Source: Winogradskyella algicola
GTDB taxonomy: Bacteria; Bacteroidota; Bacteroidia; Flavobacteriales; Flavobacteriaceae
Direction: 5' to 3'
NCBI RefSeq assembly: GCF_005869935.1
Contig: NZ_SZQF01000005.1
Coordinates: 186,001 to 250,000, forward strand
DNA length: 64,000 bases
The translations under genes and the position numbers were made by a program. Each line of letters begins with the position of its first letter. The stretch's first letter is position 1. The notes beneath the pieces are model-generated. The model had not been told where the DNA came from. It saw only the letters and a program-made list of their open reading frames with translations, and did not search any database. Shown here one piece after another: positions 8,186 to 17,799 of the stretch.

Positions 8186-9595
8186 ATGCTTTTTAACTCA
8201 ATTGAATATCTTATTTTTTTACCTATAGTCTTTGTCCTATACTGGTTGTTTAAATCTAGTTATAAGAATCAAAATGTACTCTTATTAATCGCTAGTTATG
8301 TTTTTTATGGCTGGTGGGATTATAGGTTTTTATCATTAATTATTTTTAGTTCCTTTTTAGATTATTATGTTGGGCAAAAAATTGAAGCTGCCCAGATTAA
8401 AAAAAACAAGCAAAGGTGGTTACTGGTTAGCTTATGTTCTAACCTTGGATTGTTAGGTGTTTTTAAATACTACAATTTCTTCGCAGATTCTTTTGCCAGT
8501 ACAATGTCTTCTATTGGATGGCAAGTCAATGATTTGACATTAAATATAATATTACCTGTTGGAATTAGTTTTTATACTTTCCAGACACTTAGTTACAGTA
8601 TAGATATCTACAGAGAGAAAATAAAATCATGCAATGACATTGTTGCCTTTTTTACTTTTGTAAGTCTATTTCCACAATTGGTAGCTGGACCAATTGAAAG
8701 GGCTTCAAATCTAATTCCTCAGATTGAGAGTAAACGCTCTTTAAATATCAATTTATTAAAAACTGGTATTTTTCAAATTTTTATTGGTCTATTTAGAAAA
8801 GTTGCCATTGCCGACAACTTAGGAGTATATGTTGATTCTGCTTATGCTAATTATGATATCCATAATGGTACAACTTTATTAGTGGCTACTGTATTTTATG
8901 CATTCCAAATATATTTTGATTTTTCCGGCTATTCAGATATTGCAATAGGTAGTGCTAAGCTATTTGGATTTAATTTCAATAGAAATTTCAATTTCCCATA
9001 TTTTTCAAGAACGCTCACCGAATTTTGGAGACGTTGGCATATGTCACTATCATTTTGGCTAAGGGATTATCTGTATATATCCTTAGGCGGAAACAGAAAA
9101 GGAATTGTAATTACATATCGCAACCTTATGCTTACTATGCTCCTTGGAGGTTTGTGGCACGGTAGTTCTTGGAATTTTGTTATTTGGGGAGGAATTCATG
9201 GCTTATTTCTAAGTATAGAAAAGTATACTTTTTCTGCATTAAAAATAAAAACCTTTAATGGCTTTGGATACATCTACACTTTTATAGTGGTTTTAATAGC
9301 ATGGGTCTTCTTTAGAGCTGTAGATTTTGATACTGCTTGGTCCATAATAAGCAAATGGTTTACATTAGACTTTGGAAGCCTTTTTATTGGCGACTCAAAT
9401 GCTTTTGTTAATGCTTCTCTATTAATGTTATTAGGCCTTTTGATTGATTTAAGGATTTTTAGGTCAAATACTCCTCTTGAAGAATACGGTAGTAAATTTA
9501 ACATAGTACGACTTTCGTTTATAGTATCAGTAATTATTATAATGCTGTGCCTATTCTATTCTACTGCTGAGAACTTTATTTATTTTCAATTTTAG
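8186..9595 (+). CDS. MBOAT family O-acyltransferase (AlgI/DltB-like)
   Basis: This 469-aa protein has about ten or more membrane segments and the MBOAT core: the conserved region FWRRWHMSLSFWLRDYLYISLGGNRKG and the probable catalytic His at about residue 325 in GGLWHGSSWN, with a second His a few residues on (GGIHG). The family transfers acyl groups to exported or surface polymers such as alginate or teichoic acid. A gene for an SGNH-like protein begins 2 bases after the stop codon, the classic pairing in which the SGNH protein completes transfer outside the membrane. The polymer acylated is not known. Confidence 0.93.
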   Translation: MLFNSIEYLIFLPIVFVLYWLFKSSYKNQNVLLLIASYVFYGWWDYRFLSLIIFSSFLDYYVGQKIEAAQIKKNKQRWLLVSLCSNLGLLGVFKYYNFFADSFASTMSSIGWQVNDLTLNIILPVGISFYTFQTLSYSIDIYREKIKSCNDIVAFFTFVSLFPQLVAGPIERASNLIPQIESKRSLNINLLKTGIFQIFIGLFRKVAIADNLGVYVDSAYANYDIHNGTTLLVATVFYAFQIYFDFSGYSDIAIGSAKLFGFNFNRNFNFPYFSRTLTEFWRRWHMSLSFWLRDYLYISLGGNRKGIVITYRNLMLTMLLGGLWHGSSWNFVIWGGIHGLFLSIEKYTFSALKIKTFNGFGYIYTFIVVLIAWVFFRAVDFDTAWSIISKWFTLDFGSLFIGDSNAFVNASLLMLLGLLIDLRIFRSNTPLEEYGSKFNIVRLSFIVSVIIIMLCLFYSTAENFIYFQF

Positions 9596-9597
9596 TT

Positions 9598-10539
9598 ATG
9601 GACTCAAAAACAATAAATAAACTCTTAAAAATCATATTAATCACTTTAGTGATAAGTTACGCTATAGATAAACTGGTGTTCTTAGGACTCAATACAATGA
9701 GCGACAAAGTAATGACTGGACAGGCTATTGGAAAGTTAAATCAGTTTCTAACTATTAAAGATTCAACTGATTTTTTAGTTTTTGGAAACTCTAGAGCCAA
9801 TCATCATTTCGATATGGATCTATTTAATACCAAAGGTTATAACATGGGAGTTGATGGCACTGGTATAGCCTATACCAGCACATTAGTAAGCACTCTTAAA
9901 AAAGACAAACCGCAACTAATATTAATACATATAGATACCAAGAATTTTTTTGATAAGTCTTATGATGGGTCTGATATTAGAGGTTTAAAAACTAAATTTA
10001 ACAGAGACGAGAATATTACCAAAGCACTTAACAAATCAAATCAAATCTCAGCAATACAAAACTTTTACTATAGCATGAATTATAATGGTAACGCTATAAG
10101 TATTTTAAAAAATTATTTTAAACCTAGTTACGATTACAGGTCATATAATGGTTATAATCCAATAATTATAAATGAGTCTCAAAAACCTATGCGAGATGCT
10201 TTACTGCTGAAGGATAATTCAGTTGGATGTGAAGAGGATTTTGAAATAAATCCCATAGCTCTGGAATATTTAAAGAGCATAAAAACTTATATAGAAAACT
10301 CAGAAAACAAAACTTTTATATTCGTTACCTCTCCAATTTATGATGATTCTTGTAGTAAGGATAATAATCTTTTTAAAGGCATAATGAAGGATTTAAACCT
10401 AAATTATAGCGACTACACTAACTTATTTAAAGAAATCGGTAATGACAAATCTTATTGGAAAGACAAAACACATCTCTCTGACATAGGAGCTAAACAATTT
10501 TCTAAATTTTTGCAGAAAGAATTAAAAACTCAGATGTAA
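9598..10539 (+). CDS. SGNH/DltD-like partner of the MBOAT acyltransferase
   Basis: This 313-aa protein has one N-terminal membrane anchor (about residues 8-30) and an extracytoplasmic domain with SGNH-like blocks. The nucleophile region is VFGNSRANHH and the C-terminal catalytic pair region is DKTHLSDIGA. Overall similarity to well-known families is low, so the assignment rests on these two motifs and on its position directly behind the MBOAT gene. It probably receives or transfers acyl groups on a cell-surface polymer. The gene runs up to 2 bases from the convergent parC, with no clear hairpin between them. Confidence 0.7.
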   Translation: MDSKTINKLLKIILITLVISYAIDKLVFLGLNTMSDKVMTGQAIGKLNQFLTIKDSTDFLVFGNSRANHHFDMDLFNTKGYNMGVDGTGIAYTSTLVSTLKKDKPQLILIHIDTKNFFDKSYDGSDIRGLKTKFNRDENITKALNKSNQISAIQNFYYSMNYNGNAISILKNYFKPSYDYRSYNGYNPIIINESQKPMRDALLLKDNSVGCEEDFEINPIALEYLKSIKTYIENSENKTFIFVTSPIYDDSCSKDNNLFKGIMKDLNLNYSDYTNLFKEIGNDKSYWKDKTHLSDIGAKQFSKFLQKELKTQM

Positions 10540-10541
10540 TA

Positions 10542-13229
10542 CTAAAAAAGCGTCACCTGACCTTTATCATCCACGTCTAAATCGTCGTCATTGTCATCCG
10601 CTTTTGTTGAAGAATCATCTTTAGGTTGTTCTGATTTTTCTTCCGTTTTATCAACATCTAAATCCACAGATACAGTTTCTTCATCCACAACTTCTAACTC
10701 ATCAGCATGCACTTCTTCTGGTGCTTCAAAAGGTAAAGGGTCTAATAAACTTATTTGATTTATTTTTTCTTTAGTTAATTGATTTCCAAGTGCATTAATG
10801 CCTTTTACTGCAATAAACTCTTCAAGGTTAACTTCCATGTTAGGTTTACGATCTTTACCACGCTCTTTTGTAAATTCAACCTCTGCCATTGGTCTCCAAT
10901 CTGTAGACACAATTTCTAATTGCGACTCTGGATGGCTGGAAATAAAAGTCTCTTCTTTTCCTTCTTGCTCAATTAAAAAACGCTTCACATAATAGCGTTC
11001 TTTTTCACCATCATAATAGATAGCGGAAATTGGTTTTTTAGGTATCCATTTTTCAAGCACAATCATATCACTATCAAAATGTGTTGTTAGTTCCGGAATA
11101 ATAGTTTTCACATTTCCGGATTGCGTAATAATAAGCAAACGATCTTCACCTCTAAATTCACCAATTAATTCACCTCTTTCATCAACATTAAGACGCTGTA
11201 CTGTATCATCAAACCAAATTTTACGTGGTTTTAGGGTTGAAACGCCTTTTTCTTTAAGCTCTATTCGTTTTACAGAATACTTGGTAACCAAGTTTCCTTT
11301 AGACGAACGTCCCTTTATTAAAATATCAGCAAAATCGAGATCCCACTTCAATTTCTTAATACTACCAACTTGACGCAATAACACGGTAACAACTTCAGCT
11401 TCTCCATTAGGATTAGCAGAGAAGTACCAAACTACTGAACCCTTATTTCCATTGGTTAAATCATATTCTCTATCTCTTGTGATACTAGTTACCGCGAAAC
11501 GCTTTACGTAAGATGGTCCTTTTTTTCCATCTCTATAAATCATGTTGTAAATGGTACGCTTGTCCTTTTTCTTGAAAACAGCAACATGGATTATATTTTT
11601 ACCAACAAAGGTTTTGGAATCTACTTTAGTTACCATCATTTTACCTTCTTTGGTAAACACAATGATATCATCTATATCGCTACAATCACAAACATATTCA
11701 TCTCGTCGTAGCGATGTGCCTATAAAACCTTCTTCTCTATTGACGTAAAGCTTGGTATTCCTAATAACAACCTTAGTAGCATCTACATCTTCAAAAGCTC
11801 GTAATTCAGTTTTACGCTCTTTTCCTTCACCATAATCTTTCTTTAAACGCTCAAAATAAGCAATCGAATAATCGATAAGATTGGCTAAATGGTGTTTCAC
11901 TTCTGCAATTTGATCTTCTAAAGCATCTATTTTCTGTTGCGCTTTATCAATATCAAATTTAGAAATACGCTTTATTCTTATTTCTGTTAAGCGAACAATA
12001 TCTTCTTCAGTAACCGTACGCTTTAAATGTTTGATATGTGGCTGAAGTCCTTTATCTATGGCTTGAATAACTCCTTCCCATGTTTCCTCTTCTTCAATAT
12101 CGCGATAAATTCTATTTTCAATAAAAATGCGTTCTAAGGAAGCGAAGTGCCACTGCTCTTCAAACTCACCAAGCTTTATTTCTAATTCTTGTTTTAAAAG
12201 CTGAACCGTGTTATCTGTAGAGCGACGTAACATTTCAGTAACGCCAACAAAAAATGGCTTATTATTTTCAATAACACATCCTAATGGCGAAATTGAAGTT
12301 TCACAAGCTGTAAATGCATAAAGCGCATCAATTGTTTTATCTGGTGATAAACCTGATGGCAAATGAATTAAAATTTCAACCTCAGCAGCAGTATTGTCCT
12401 CAATACGTTTTATTTTGATTTTACCTTTATCGTTGGCTTTTAAGATAGAATCAATCAAAGAAGACGTTGTTGTACCAAAGGGAATCTCTGTAATAGCAAG
12501 TGTATTTTTATCTACTTGCGAAATTTTTGCACGTACCCTAACCTTTCCACCACGCATACCATCATTGTAGTTGCTGATATCTGCAATACCTGCAGTTGGA
12601 AAATCTGGATAAATTGTAAAACGTTTTCCTTTTAAATGCTTCACCGAAGCGTCAATAAGCTCTATAAAATTATGCGGTAGAATTTTAGTGGATAAACCCA
12701 CTGCAATACCTTCTCCTCCTTGCGCCAGAAGCAATGGAAACATAACAGGTAGGTTAATTGGCTCTTTACGTCTGCCGTCGTAAGAGGCTTGCCACTCTGT
12801 AATTTTAGGATTATAAACAACATCTAGCGCAAACTTTGATAATCTGGCTTCAATATAACGCGACGCTGCTGCTCTATCGCCAGTTAGGATATTTCCCCAG
12901 TTACCTTGTGTATCTATTAAAAGATCTTTTTGACCAATTTGAACCATGGCATCAGCGATACTTGCATCACCATGTGGATGGTACTGCATCGTATGACCAA
13001 CAATGTTAGCCACTTTATTGTAACGACCGTCATCTAAATCTTTCATAGAATGCATAATACGACGCTGTACTGGCTTAAAACCATCTTCTATTGCAGGCAC
13101 AGCTCGTTCTAAGATTACGTAAGAAGCGTAATCTAAGAACCAGTCTTTATACATTCCTGTGATTTTGGTAATCGTTTCCTGATTACCATTGTCTTCATTT
13201 AATAATTCGTCATTTTGATCTTCTGCCAT
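10542..13229 (-). CDS. parC: DNA topoisomerase IV subunit A
   Basis: This 895-aa protein is a GyrA/ParC-type breakage-reunion subunit. The active-site Tyr125 lies in AAASRYIEARL, preceded by the quinolone-region helix YHPHGDASIADAM. A coiled coil follows at about residues 430-480 and then a divergent C-terminal domain. The last 45 residues are a low-complexity acidic tail rich in Asp and Glu. The gene is the last of a four-gene minus-strand unit with parE, and its ATG directly abuts the stop codon of the preceding gene. Pairing with a short ParE rather than a long GyrB supports topoisomerase IV over gyrase. Confidence 0.93.
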   Translation of the reverse strand: MAEDQNDELLNEDNGNQETITKITGMYKDWFLDYASYVILERAVPAIEDGFKPVQRRIMHSMKDLDDGRYNKVANIVGHTMQYHPHGDASIADAMVQIGQKDLLIDTQGNWGNILTGDRAAASRYIEARLSKFALDVVYNPKITEWQASYDGRRKEPINLPVMFPLLLAQGGEGIAVGLSTKILPHNFIELIDASVKHLKGKRFTIYPDFPTAGIADISNYNDGMRGGKVRVRAKISQVDKNTLAITEIPFGTTTSSLIDSILKANDKGKIKIKRIEDNTAAEVEILIHLPSGLSPDKTIDALYAFTACETSISPLGCVIENNKPFFVGVTEMLRRSTDNTVQLLKQELEIKLGEFEEQWHFASLERIFIENRIYRDIEEEETWEGVIQAIDKGLQPHIKHLKRTVTEEDIVRLTEIRIKRISKFDIDKAQQKIDALEDQIAEVKHHLANLIDYSIAYFERLKKDYGEGKERKTELRAFEDVDATKVVIRNTKLYVNREEGFIGTSLRRDEYVCDCSDIDDIIVFTKEGKMMVTKVDSKTFVGKNIIHVAVFKKKDKRTIYNMIYRDGKKGPSYVKRFAVTSITRDREYDLTNGNKGSVVWYFSANPNGEAEVVTVLLRQVGSIKKLKWDLDFADILIKGRSSKGNLVTKYSVKRIELKEKGVSTLKPRKIWFDDTVQRLNVDERGELIGEFRGEDRLLIITQSGNVKTIIPELTTHFDSDMIVLEKWIPKKPISAIYYDGEKERYYVKRFLIEQEGKEETFISSHPESQLEIVSTDWRPMAEVEFTKERGKDRKPNMEVNLEEFIAVKGINALGNQLTKEKINQISLLDPLPFEAPEEVHADELEVVDEETVSVDLDVDKTEEKSEQPKDDSSTKADDNDDDLDVDDKGQVTLF

Positions 13230-13703
13230 CTATCCTTCTTTTCGCTTTTTATTTTCTTTTAATGTTTTTCTTAACGATTGCTTTACGTATCTCATCTTGC
13301 GTCTTTTAAGAAGGGTTACATTAAAGCGCTCTTTAGCTTGTTTTCCGTCATAAGTCTTATAAAGCACAACCAAAGACTTGTAGAGGAAATAATCTTTTAT
13401 TTTATATCCAATAAGTTGATGTCTTGCAAACTCAACTTTATTTTCTCGATAATTAATGTATTCCGTTAGTATGAGTCCTTTATTAAGAATTATAATTTTT
13501 GACCCATCACTATCATACTCAAAATAACCTGCTATAGAATGAAACAAGACCAAAACAACAAATAAACCCAGAAAAATAAAAAAGGTACTGTCCACAAAAA
13601 AATCAAGTGAATTAAAGACAGTTATCATTAATATCCCAAAAACAATTAGTATAAAGTAGATGGAAACAACCGTATTTTTTACTGTTCTGTTGTCGGTTCT
13701 CAT
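13230..13703 (-). CDS. Small two-span membrane protein between parE and parC
   Basis: This 157-aa protein starts with two hydrophobic spans (VVSIYFILIVFGILMITVF and FFIFLGLFVVLVLFHSIAG). A basic cytoplasmic domain follows, ending in a run of Lys and Arg (LLKRRKMRYVKQSLRKTLK). I recognise no family. The stop codon directly abuts the parC start, so translational coupling is likely. Its conserved-looking position suggests the gene is real despite the unknown role. Confidence 0.75.
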   Translation of the reverse strand: MRTDNRTVKNTVVSIYFILIVFGILMITVFNSLDFFVDSTFFIFLGLFVVLVLFHSIAGYFEYDSDGSKIIILNKGLILTEYINYRENKVEFARHQLIGYKIKDYFLYKSLVVLYKTYDGKQAKERFNVTLLKRRKMRYVKQSLRKTLKENKKRKEG

Positions 13704-13721
13704 TTAGTCTTCATTCAAATT

Positions 13722-13904
13722 TTAATATTTTTTACCAGAAAAGAAACCTACTATCAACAGAATCATTGCTGATACCCCTAAAAATCCTGCTATATTTTGC
13801 ATAGACCAAAAATCTGAATAATCCAGTAAAAACAACCAACAAACAATCAAAATTAAAGGAAGAAACAAACCTGTAAACCTTTTGCTAGACTTATTCAACG
13901 ACAT
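13722..13904 (-). CDS. Very small membrane protein overlapping the end of parE
   Basis: This 60-aa protein consists of two hydrophobic segments ([17 protein letters not shown] and [18 protein letters not shown]) with basic ends. Its start overlaps the parE stop by 14 bases, which points to translational coupling. No family is recognised. The next gene begins 18 bases further on. Confidence 0.65.
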   Translation of the reverse strand: MSLNKSSKRFTGLFLPLILIVCWLFLLDYSDFWSMQNIAGFLGVSAMILLIVGFFSGKKY

Positions 13905-15741
13905 CTAATTCTACTTTAAGATTCTCAATAATGAATTCTTGACGCGAAGGTGTATTTTTCCCCATGTAGAAAGACAACAACTCCTCAATAGACATGTCTT
14001 TATCTAACATCACAGGATCTAATCGCATGTCTTCACCTATAAAATGCTTAAACTCGTCTGGCGAAATTTCACCAAGTCCTTTAAATCTGGTAATCTCTGG
14101 TTTCGGCTTTAATTCTTCAATCGCATTTTTTCTTTCTTCATCTGAGTAACAATAAATCGTTTTCTTCTTATTTCTTACTCTAAACAATGGAGTTTGAAGA
14201 ATATACAAATGTCCTTCTTTTATCACTTCTGGAAAAAACTGTAAAAAGAACGTAATTAATAACAAGCGAATGTGCATACCATCAACATCAGCATCAGTTG
14301 CTATGACGATGTTGTTATATCTTAAATCCTCAATAGATTCTTCAATATTTAATGCTGCTTGAAGTAGGTTAAACTCTTCATTTTCATATACAATCTTTTT
14401 ACTTAAGCCATATGAATTTAAAGGTTTACCTTTTAGACTGAAAACCGCTTGTGTATTAACGTCTCTAGATTTTGTAATACTACCAGAAGCGGAATCACCC
14501 TCGGTAATAAACAACGTTGTATCTAAGTAACCATCCTTTTTGGTATCACCAAAATGAATACGGCAATCGCGCAATTTCTTATTATGAAGACTTGCTTTTT
14601 TAGCACGCTCTTTGGCCAGTTTTCTAATACCTGATAGTTCCTTACGCTCGCGTTCTGCCTGAAGAATTTTACGCTGGATCTTTTCAGCAGTGTCAGGATT
14701 TTTATGCAGATAATTATCTAAGTATGTTTTTACAAAATCGTTAATATAAGTTCTTACCGTTGGCAGGTCACCTCCCATATCTGTAGAACCCAATTTGGTT
14801 TTGGTCTGACTCTCAAAAACAGGTTCCATAACCTTAATAGCAATAGCAGATACAATCGATTTTCGTACATCTGAAGCATCGTAGTTTTTACCATAAAACT
14901 CACGAACAGTCTTAACAATTGCTTCTCTAAAAGCCGCTAAATGCGTCCCTCCTTGTGTTGTATTCTGACCATTAACAAACGAATGATATTCTTCGCTATA
15001 CTGGGTTTTACTATGTGTTATAGCAACCTCAATATCATCGCCTCGTAAGTGAATGATAGGATAAAGTAAATCACTTTCATTAATATTTTCTGAAAGTAAA
15101 TCCTTTAAACCATTTTCACTGTAATATTTTTCACCATTAAAAACTATGGTTAATCCAGGATTTAGGTACACATAGTTTTTTAGCATCTTTACTACATATT
15201 CATTTCTGAATTTATAGTTCTTAAAAATGCTTTCATCTGGTACGAAGGTGACTTTAGTACCTTTTCGTCTCGATGTATCATCTAAAAATTCCTGATCTGT
15301 TAATTCGCCTAAAGCAAATTCAGCAGAAGCCGATTTTCCGTCTCTGGTAGACTCAACTCTAAAATACGTTGACAACGCATTAACTGCTTTAGTACCAACA
15401 CCATTAAGACCTACGGATTTTTTAAAGGCTTTAGAATCGTACTTACCACCAGTATTCATCTTAGACACCACATCTACCACTTTACCTAACGGAATGCCAC
15501 GGCCATAATCGCGCACAATAACGCGATCGCCTTGTATTGAAATTTCTATAGTTTTACCAGCACCCATTACAAACTCATCGATAGAGTTATCGAGTACTTC
15601 TTTTACAAGAATATAAATACCATCGTCCGGAGAGGATCCATCACCTAATTTTCCGATATACATACCAGGACGCATCCTGATGTGTTCCTTCCAATCGAGT
15701 GAGCGAATATTGTCTTCAGTATAGTTAGTTTGTTCTGCCAT
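13891..15741 (-). CDS. parE: DNA topoisomerase IV subunit B
   Basis: This ATPase subunit of about 616 aa shows the GHKL ATP-binding motifs ([32 protein letters not shown]), the transducer region and the TOPRIM metal-binding motifs ([10 protein letters not shown] and [11 protein letters not shown]). It lacks the long C-terminal insertion of Gram-negative GyrB, which supports ParE. The ATG at 15741 is chosen because [11 protein letters not shown] matches the family start; an ATG two codons upstream (15747) cannot be excluded. It heads the unit parE, two small membrane-protein genes, parC. Confidence 0.93.
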   Translation of the reverse strand: MAEQTNYTEDNIRSLDWKEHIRMRPGMYIGKLGDGSSPDDGIYILVKEVLDNSIDEFVMGAGKTIEISIQGDRVIVRDYGRGIPLGKVVDVVSKMNTGGKYDSKAFKKSVGLNGVGTKAVNALSTYFRVESTRDGKSASAEFALGELTDQEFLDDTSRRKGTKVTFVPDESIFKNYKFRNEYVVKMLKNYVYLNPGLTIVFNGEKYYSENGLKDLLSENINESDLLYPIIHLRGDDIEVAITHSKTQYSEEYHSFVNGQNTTQGGTHLAAFREAIVKTVREFYGKNYDASDVRKSIVSAIAIKVMEPVFESQTKTKLGSTDMGGDLPTVRTYINDFVKTYLDNYLHKNPDTAEKIQRKILQAERERKELSGIRKLAKERAKKASLHNKKLRDCRIHFGDTKKDGYLDTTLFITEGDSASGSITKSRDVNTQAVFSLKGKPLNSYGLSKKIVYENEEFNLLQAALNIEESIEDLRYNNIVIATDADVDGMHIRLLLITFFLQFFPEVIKEGHLYILQTPLFRVRNKKKTIYCYSDEERKNAIEELKPKPEITRFKGLGEISPDEFKHFIGEDMRLDPVMLDKDMSIEELLSFYMGKNTPSRQEFIIENLKVELDVVE

Positions 15742-15864
15742 AGACATTAGGACGAAATTAATGATAGAACGCTAATATAAGACTATAGCTTAAAAAATGA
15801 AACACGCTTTTGGTAAAGTAATTAACAATAAAGTACCGTTATTGTTGAGAACCTCAACCATTTT

Positions 15865-16326
15865 TTAATGTTTTGATAATTCCTCAGCTTTTTGCTTTAA
15901 AATTTCATTTCTAGTAATCATAATACCTCTAATATGCCTTTTTAAAATCAGGCGATCTACGATTTTTCCCAAAATTCCGTATTTAGAAGAAAAATGAAGT
16001 TTATCTATCATTACGGTCTTACCGTTACGCTTTTCAAAAATATGGTCGTGTTTGTAAGATTTAAAGCTACCATCAGTCATTTCATCTGTAAATACATAAG
16101 GTTTTTTTAACTCGGAAACTTTTAAGGTGAGGTGTTGCATGAAACCTAGATGGTTGGTTTCCCATGTGATAGAGTCACCTTCTTCTACAAGACCAGATAT
16201 TTTTCCCATAACTGGTATTTCATTTTTGTGCTTTAAAGACTGCTTGTAAAACCCAATATCCCTTGCTAAATCAAAGCAAATCTCAATGTCTGATTCTATT
16301 TCAGTTTCTACTACAATTTGAGGCAT
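15865..16326 (-). CDS. SRPBCC family protein
   Basis: This 153-aa protein has the polyketide cyclase/START-like pattern: an N-terminal strand and helix (VVETEIESDIEICFDLARDIGFYKQS cut here), a central sheet with DSITWETNHLGF, and a long C-terminal helix. Such proteins form a hydrophobic pocket for lipids or aromatic ligands; the ligand here is unknown. The ATG at 16326 (MPQIVVE) is preferred over an in-frame GTG at 16350. It is a stand-alone minus-strand gene with a repeat-rich upstream region. Confidence 0.82.
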   Translation of the reverse strand: MPQIVVETEIESDIEICFDLARDIGFYKQSLKHKNEIPVMGKISGLVEEGDSITWETNHLGFMQHLTLKVSELKKPYVFTDEMTDGSFKSYKHDHIFEKRNGKTVMIDKLHFSSKYGILGKIVDRLILKRHIRGIMITRNEILKQKAEELSKH

Positions 16327-16410
16327 AACGTTGGTTTTGTAGTAAGACACCTACATTTATGGAAGGTCACATGAAATATTTAATTTTTAAAATGATTTAA
16401 AATAACTATT

Positions 16411-16503
16411 GTCATGCTGAAATCGAAGATTCGACGTAGTCAATTTAGTTCAGCATCTAAAAAACTAGAATCTGAAACGAGTTCAGATTGACAAAACATG
16501 ACA
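16411..16503. repeat. Dispersed palindromic repeat, copy A (CTGAA/TTCAG type)
   Basis: This stretch contains nested inverted arms: GTCATGCTGAA paired with TTCAGCAT, and TCTGAA-ACGAG-TTCAGA. The 30 bases at 16467-16496 recur exactly at 17710-17739. It is a REP-like intergenic element. Confidence 0.6.
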
Positions 16504-16528
16504 GATCAGTTATTTTATATTGAAATTT

Positions 16529-16551
16529 GAGATTCCTGTTTTCACAGGAAT
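16529..16551 (+). repeat. Palindromic repeat of the GAGATTCCTG type, copy 1
   Basis: ATTCCTG-TTTT-CACAGGAAT forms a stem-loop and is followed by a T-run. It is a variant of two nearly identical copies at 19536-19558 and 19892-19914 and lies just behind the ychF stop. Confidence 0.6.
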
Positions 16552-16555
16552 TTTT

Positions 16556-17650
16556 TTACACATTAAACAAGAAATGCATTACATCTCCATCTTTAACTAT
16601 GTAATTCTTCCCTTCTACACGCATTTTACCAGCTTCTTTTACTTTGGCTTCGCTTCCGTAGTTAACATAATCATCGTAAGCAATAACTTCTGCTCTAATA
16701 AAGCCTTTTTCAAAATCGGTATGAATTACTCCAGCAGCTTGAGGTGCAGTAGCACCAACATTAACCGTCCACGCTCTTACTTCTTTTACACCAGCTGTAA
16801 AGTAGGTTTGCTGATTTAAAAGCTTGTAAGCCGCTCTAATTAATTTTGCCGAACCTGGCTCATCTAATCCTATATCATCTAAGAACATTTGGCGTTCTTC
16901 ATAATCTTCTAACTCATTAATATCGGCTTCTGTTCCAACTGCTAATACCAATACTTCTGCGTGCTCATCTTTAACCGCTTCTCTCACCTGCTCTACATAA
17001 GCATTACCTGTATTTGCAGCGCCTTCATCTACATTACACACATACATTACAGGCTTGTCTGTAATAAACTGTAATGGCTTTACGTAGTCTGCATAATCTT
17101 CATCTGAAAACTCTAAAGCTCTCACAGATACACCAGATTCTAAACCATTTTTTATCTTTAAAAGCACTTCTTCTTCTGCTTGCGCTTCTTTATTACCGGT
17201 TTTAGCAGCACGCTTTACTTTATCTAACTTCTTTTCAGTCGTTTCTAAATCTTTAAGTTGAAGCTCCATATCAATGGTTTCCTTGTCTCTTATAGGATCT
17301 ACAGAACCATCAACGTGAACAATATTATCGTTATCAAAACAACGTAATACGTGCAAAATCGCATCCGTTTCTCTAATGTTGGCTAAGAACTGGTTGCCTA
17401 AACCCTCCCCTTTACTAGCTCCTTTTACCAAACCTGCGATATCTACAATCTCTACCGTTGCAGGCATTACACGCTCTGGATTAACCAAAGATTCTAGTTT
17501 TGATAATCTTGGGTCTGGCACGTTAACCACACCAATATTTGGCTCTATGGTACAAAACGGAAAGTTTGCACTCTGTGCTTTAGCGTTAGATAAACAGTTA
17601 AATAAAGTTGATTTTCCTACGTTTGGTAATCCTACTATTCCAGCTTTCAT
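16556..17650 (-). CDS. ychF: Ribosome-associated ATPase YchF (Obg family)
   Basis: This 364-aa protein has the OBG/YchF G domain: GLPNVGKST (G1), [10 protein letters not shown] (G3) and the modified G4 region CNVDEGA that underlies ATP rather than GTP preference. A helical insert follows, then the C-terminal TGS domain ([14 protein letters not shown]). The length is normal. It binds ribosomes and is linked to translation and oxidative stress responses. It is flanked on both sides by members of the CTGAA/TTCAG repeat family. Confidence 0.97.
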   Translation of the reverse strand: MKAGIVGLPNVGKSTLFNCLSNAKAQSANFPFCTIEPNIGVVNVPDPRLSKLESLVNPERVMPATVEIVDIAGLVKGASKGEGLGNQFLANIRETDAILHVLRCFDNDNIVHVDGSVDPIRDKETIDMELQLKDLETTEKKLDKVKRAAKTGNKEAQAEEEVLLKIKNGLESGVSVRALEFSDEDYADYVKPLQFITDKPVMYVCNVDEGAANTGNAYVEQVREAVKDEHAEVLVLAVGTEADINELEDYEERQMFLDDIGLDEPGSAKLIRAAYKLLNQQTYFTAGVKEVRAWTVNVGATAPQAAGVIHTDFEKGFIRAEVIAYDDYVNYGSEAKVKEAGKMRVEGKNYIVKDGDVMHFLFNV

Positions 17651-17690
17651 TTATGACTAATTTGTCGGAACCTCCTAAAAACTAAGTTGT

Positions 17691-17740
17691 GTCATTCTGA
17701 ATTTATTTCAGAATCTGAAACGAGTTCAGATTGACAAAAT
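17691..17740. repeat. Dispersed palindromic repeat, copy B (CTGAA/TTCAG type)
   Basis: GTCATTCTGAA-TTTA-TTTCAGAATCTGA forms one hairpin. The last 30 bases (17710-17739) are identical to 16467-16496 on the other side of ychF, in the same orientation. Confidence 0.6.
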
Positions 17741-17799
17741 CAAGGTTTGTGTCAGCTCCTTTATTTTAAAGGTGCAAATGTAATTAAATAGTGGAATAG

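Noticed and set aside
9156..9162. TGGCACGG resembling a sigma-54 -24 element
   Set aside because: It encodes the catalytic Trp-His-Gly of the MBOAT protein and has no downstream gene start.
15843..15866. GTTGAG-AAC-CTCAAC hairpin followed by T's, considered as a plus-strand terminator
   Set aside because: No plus-strand gene ends there, and on the minus strand no T-run follows, so its role is unclear.
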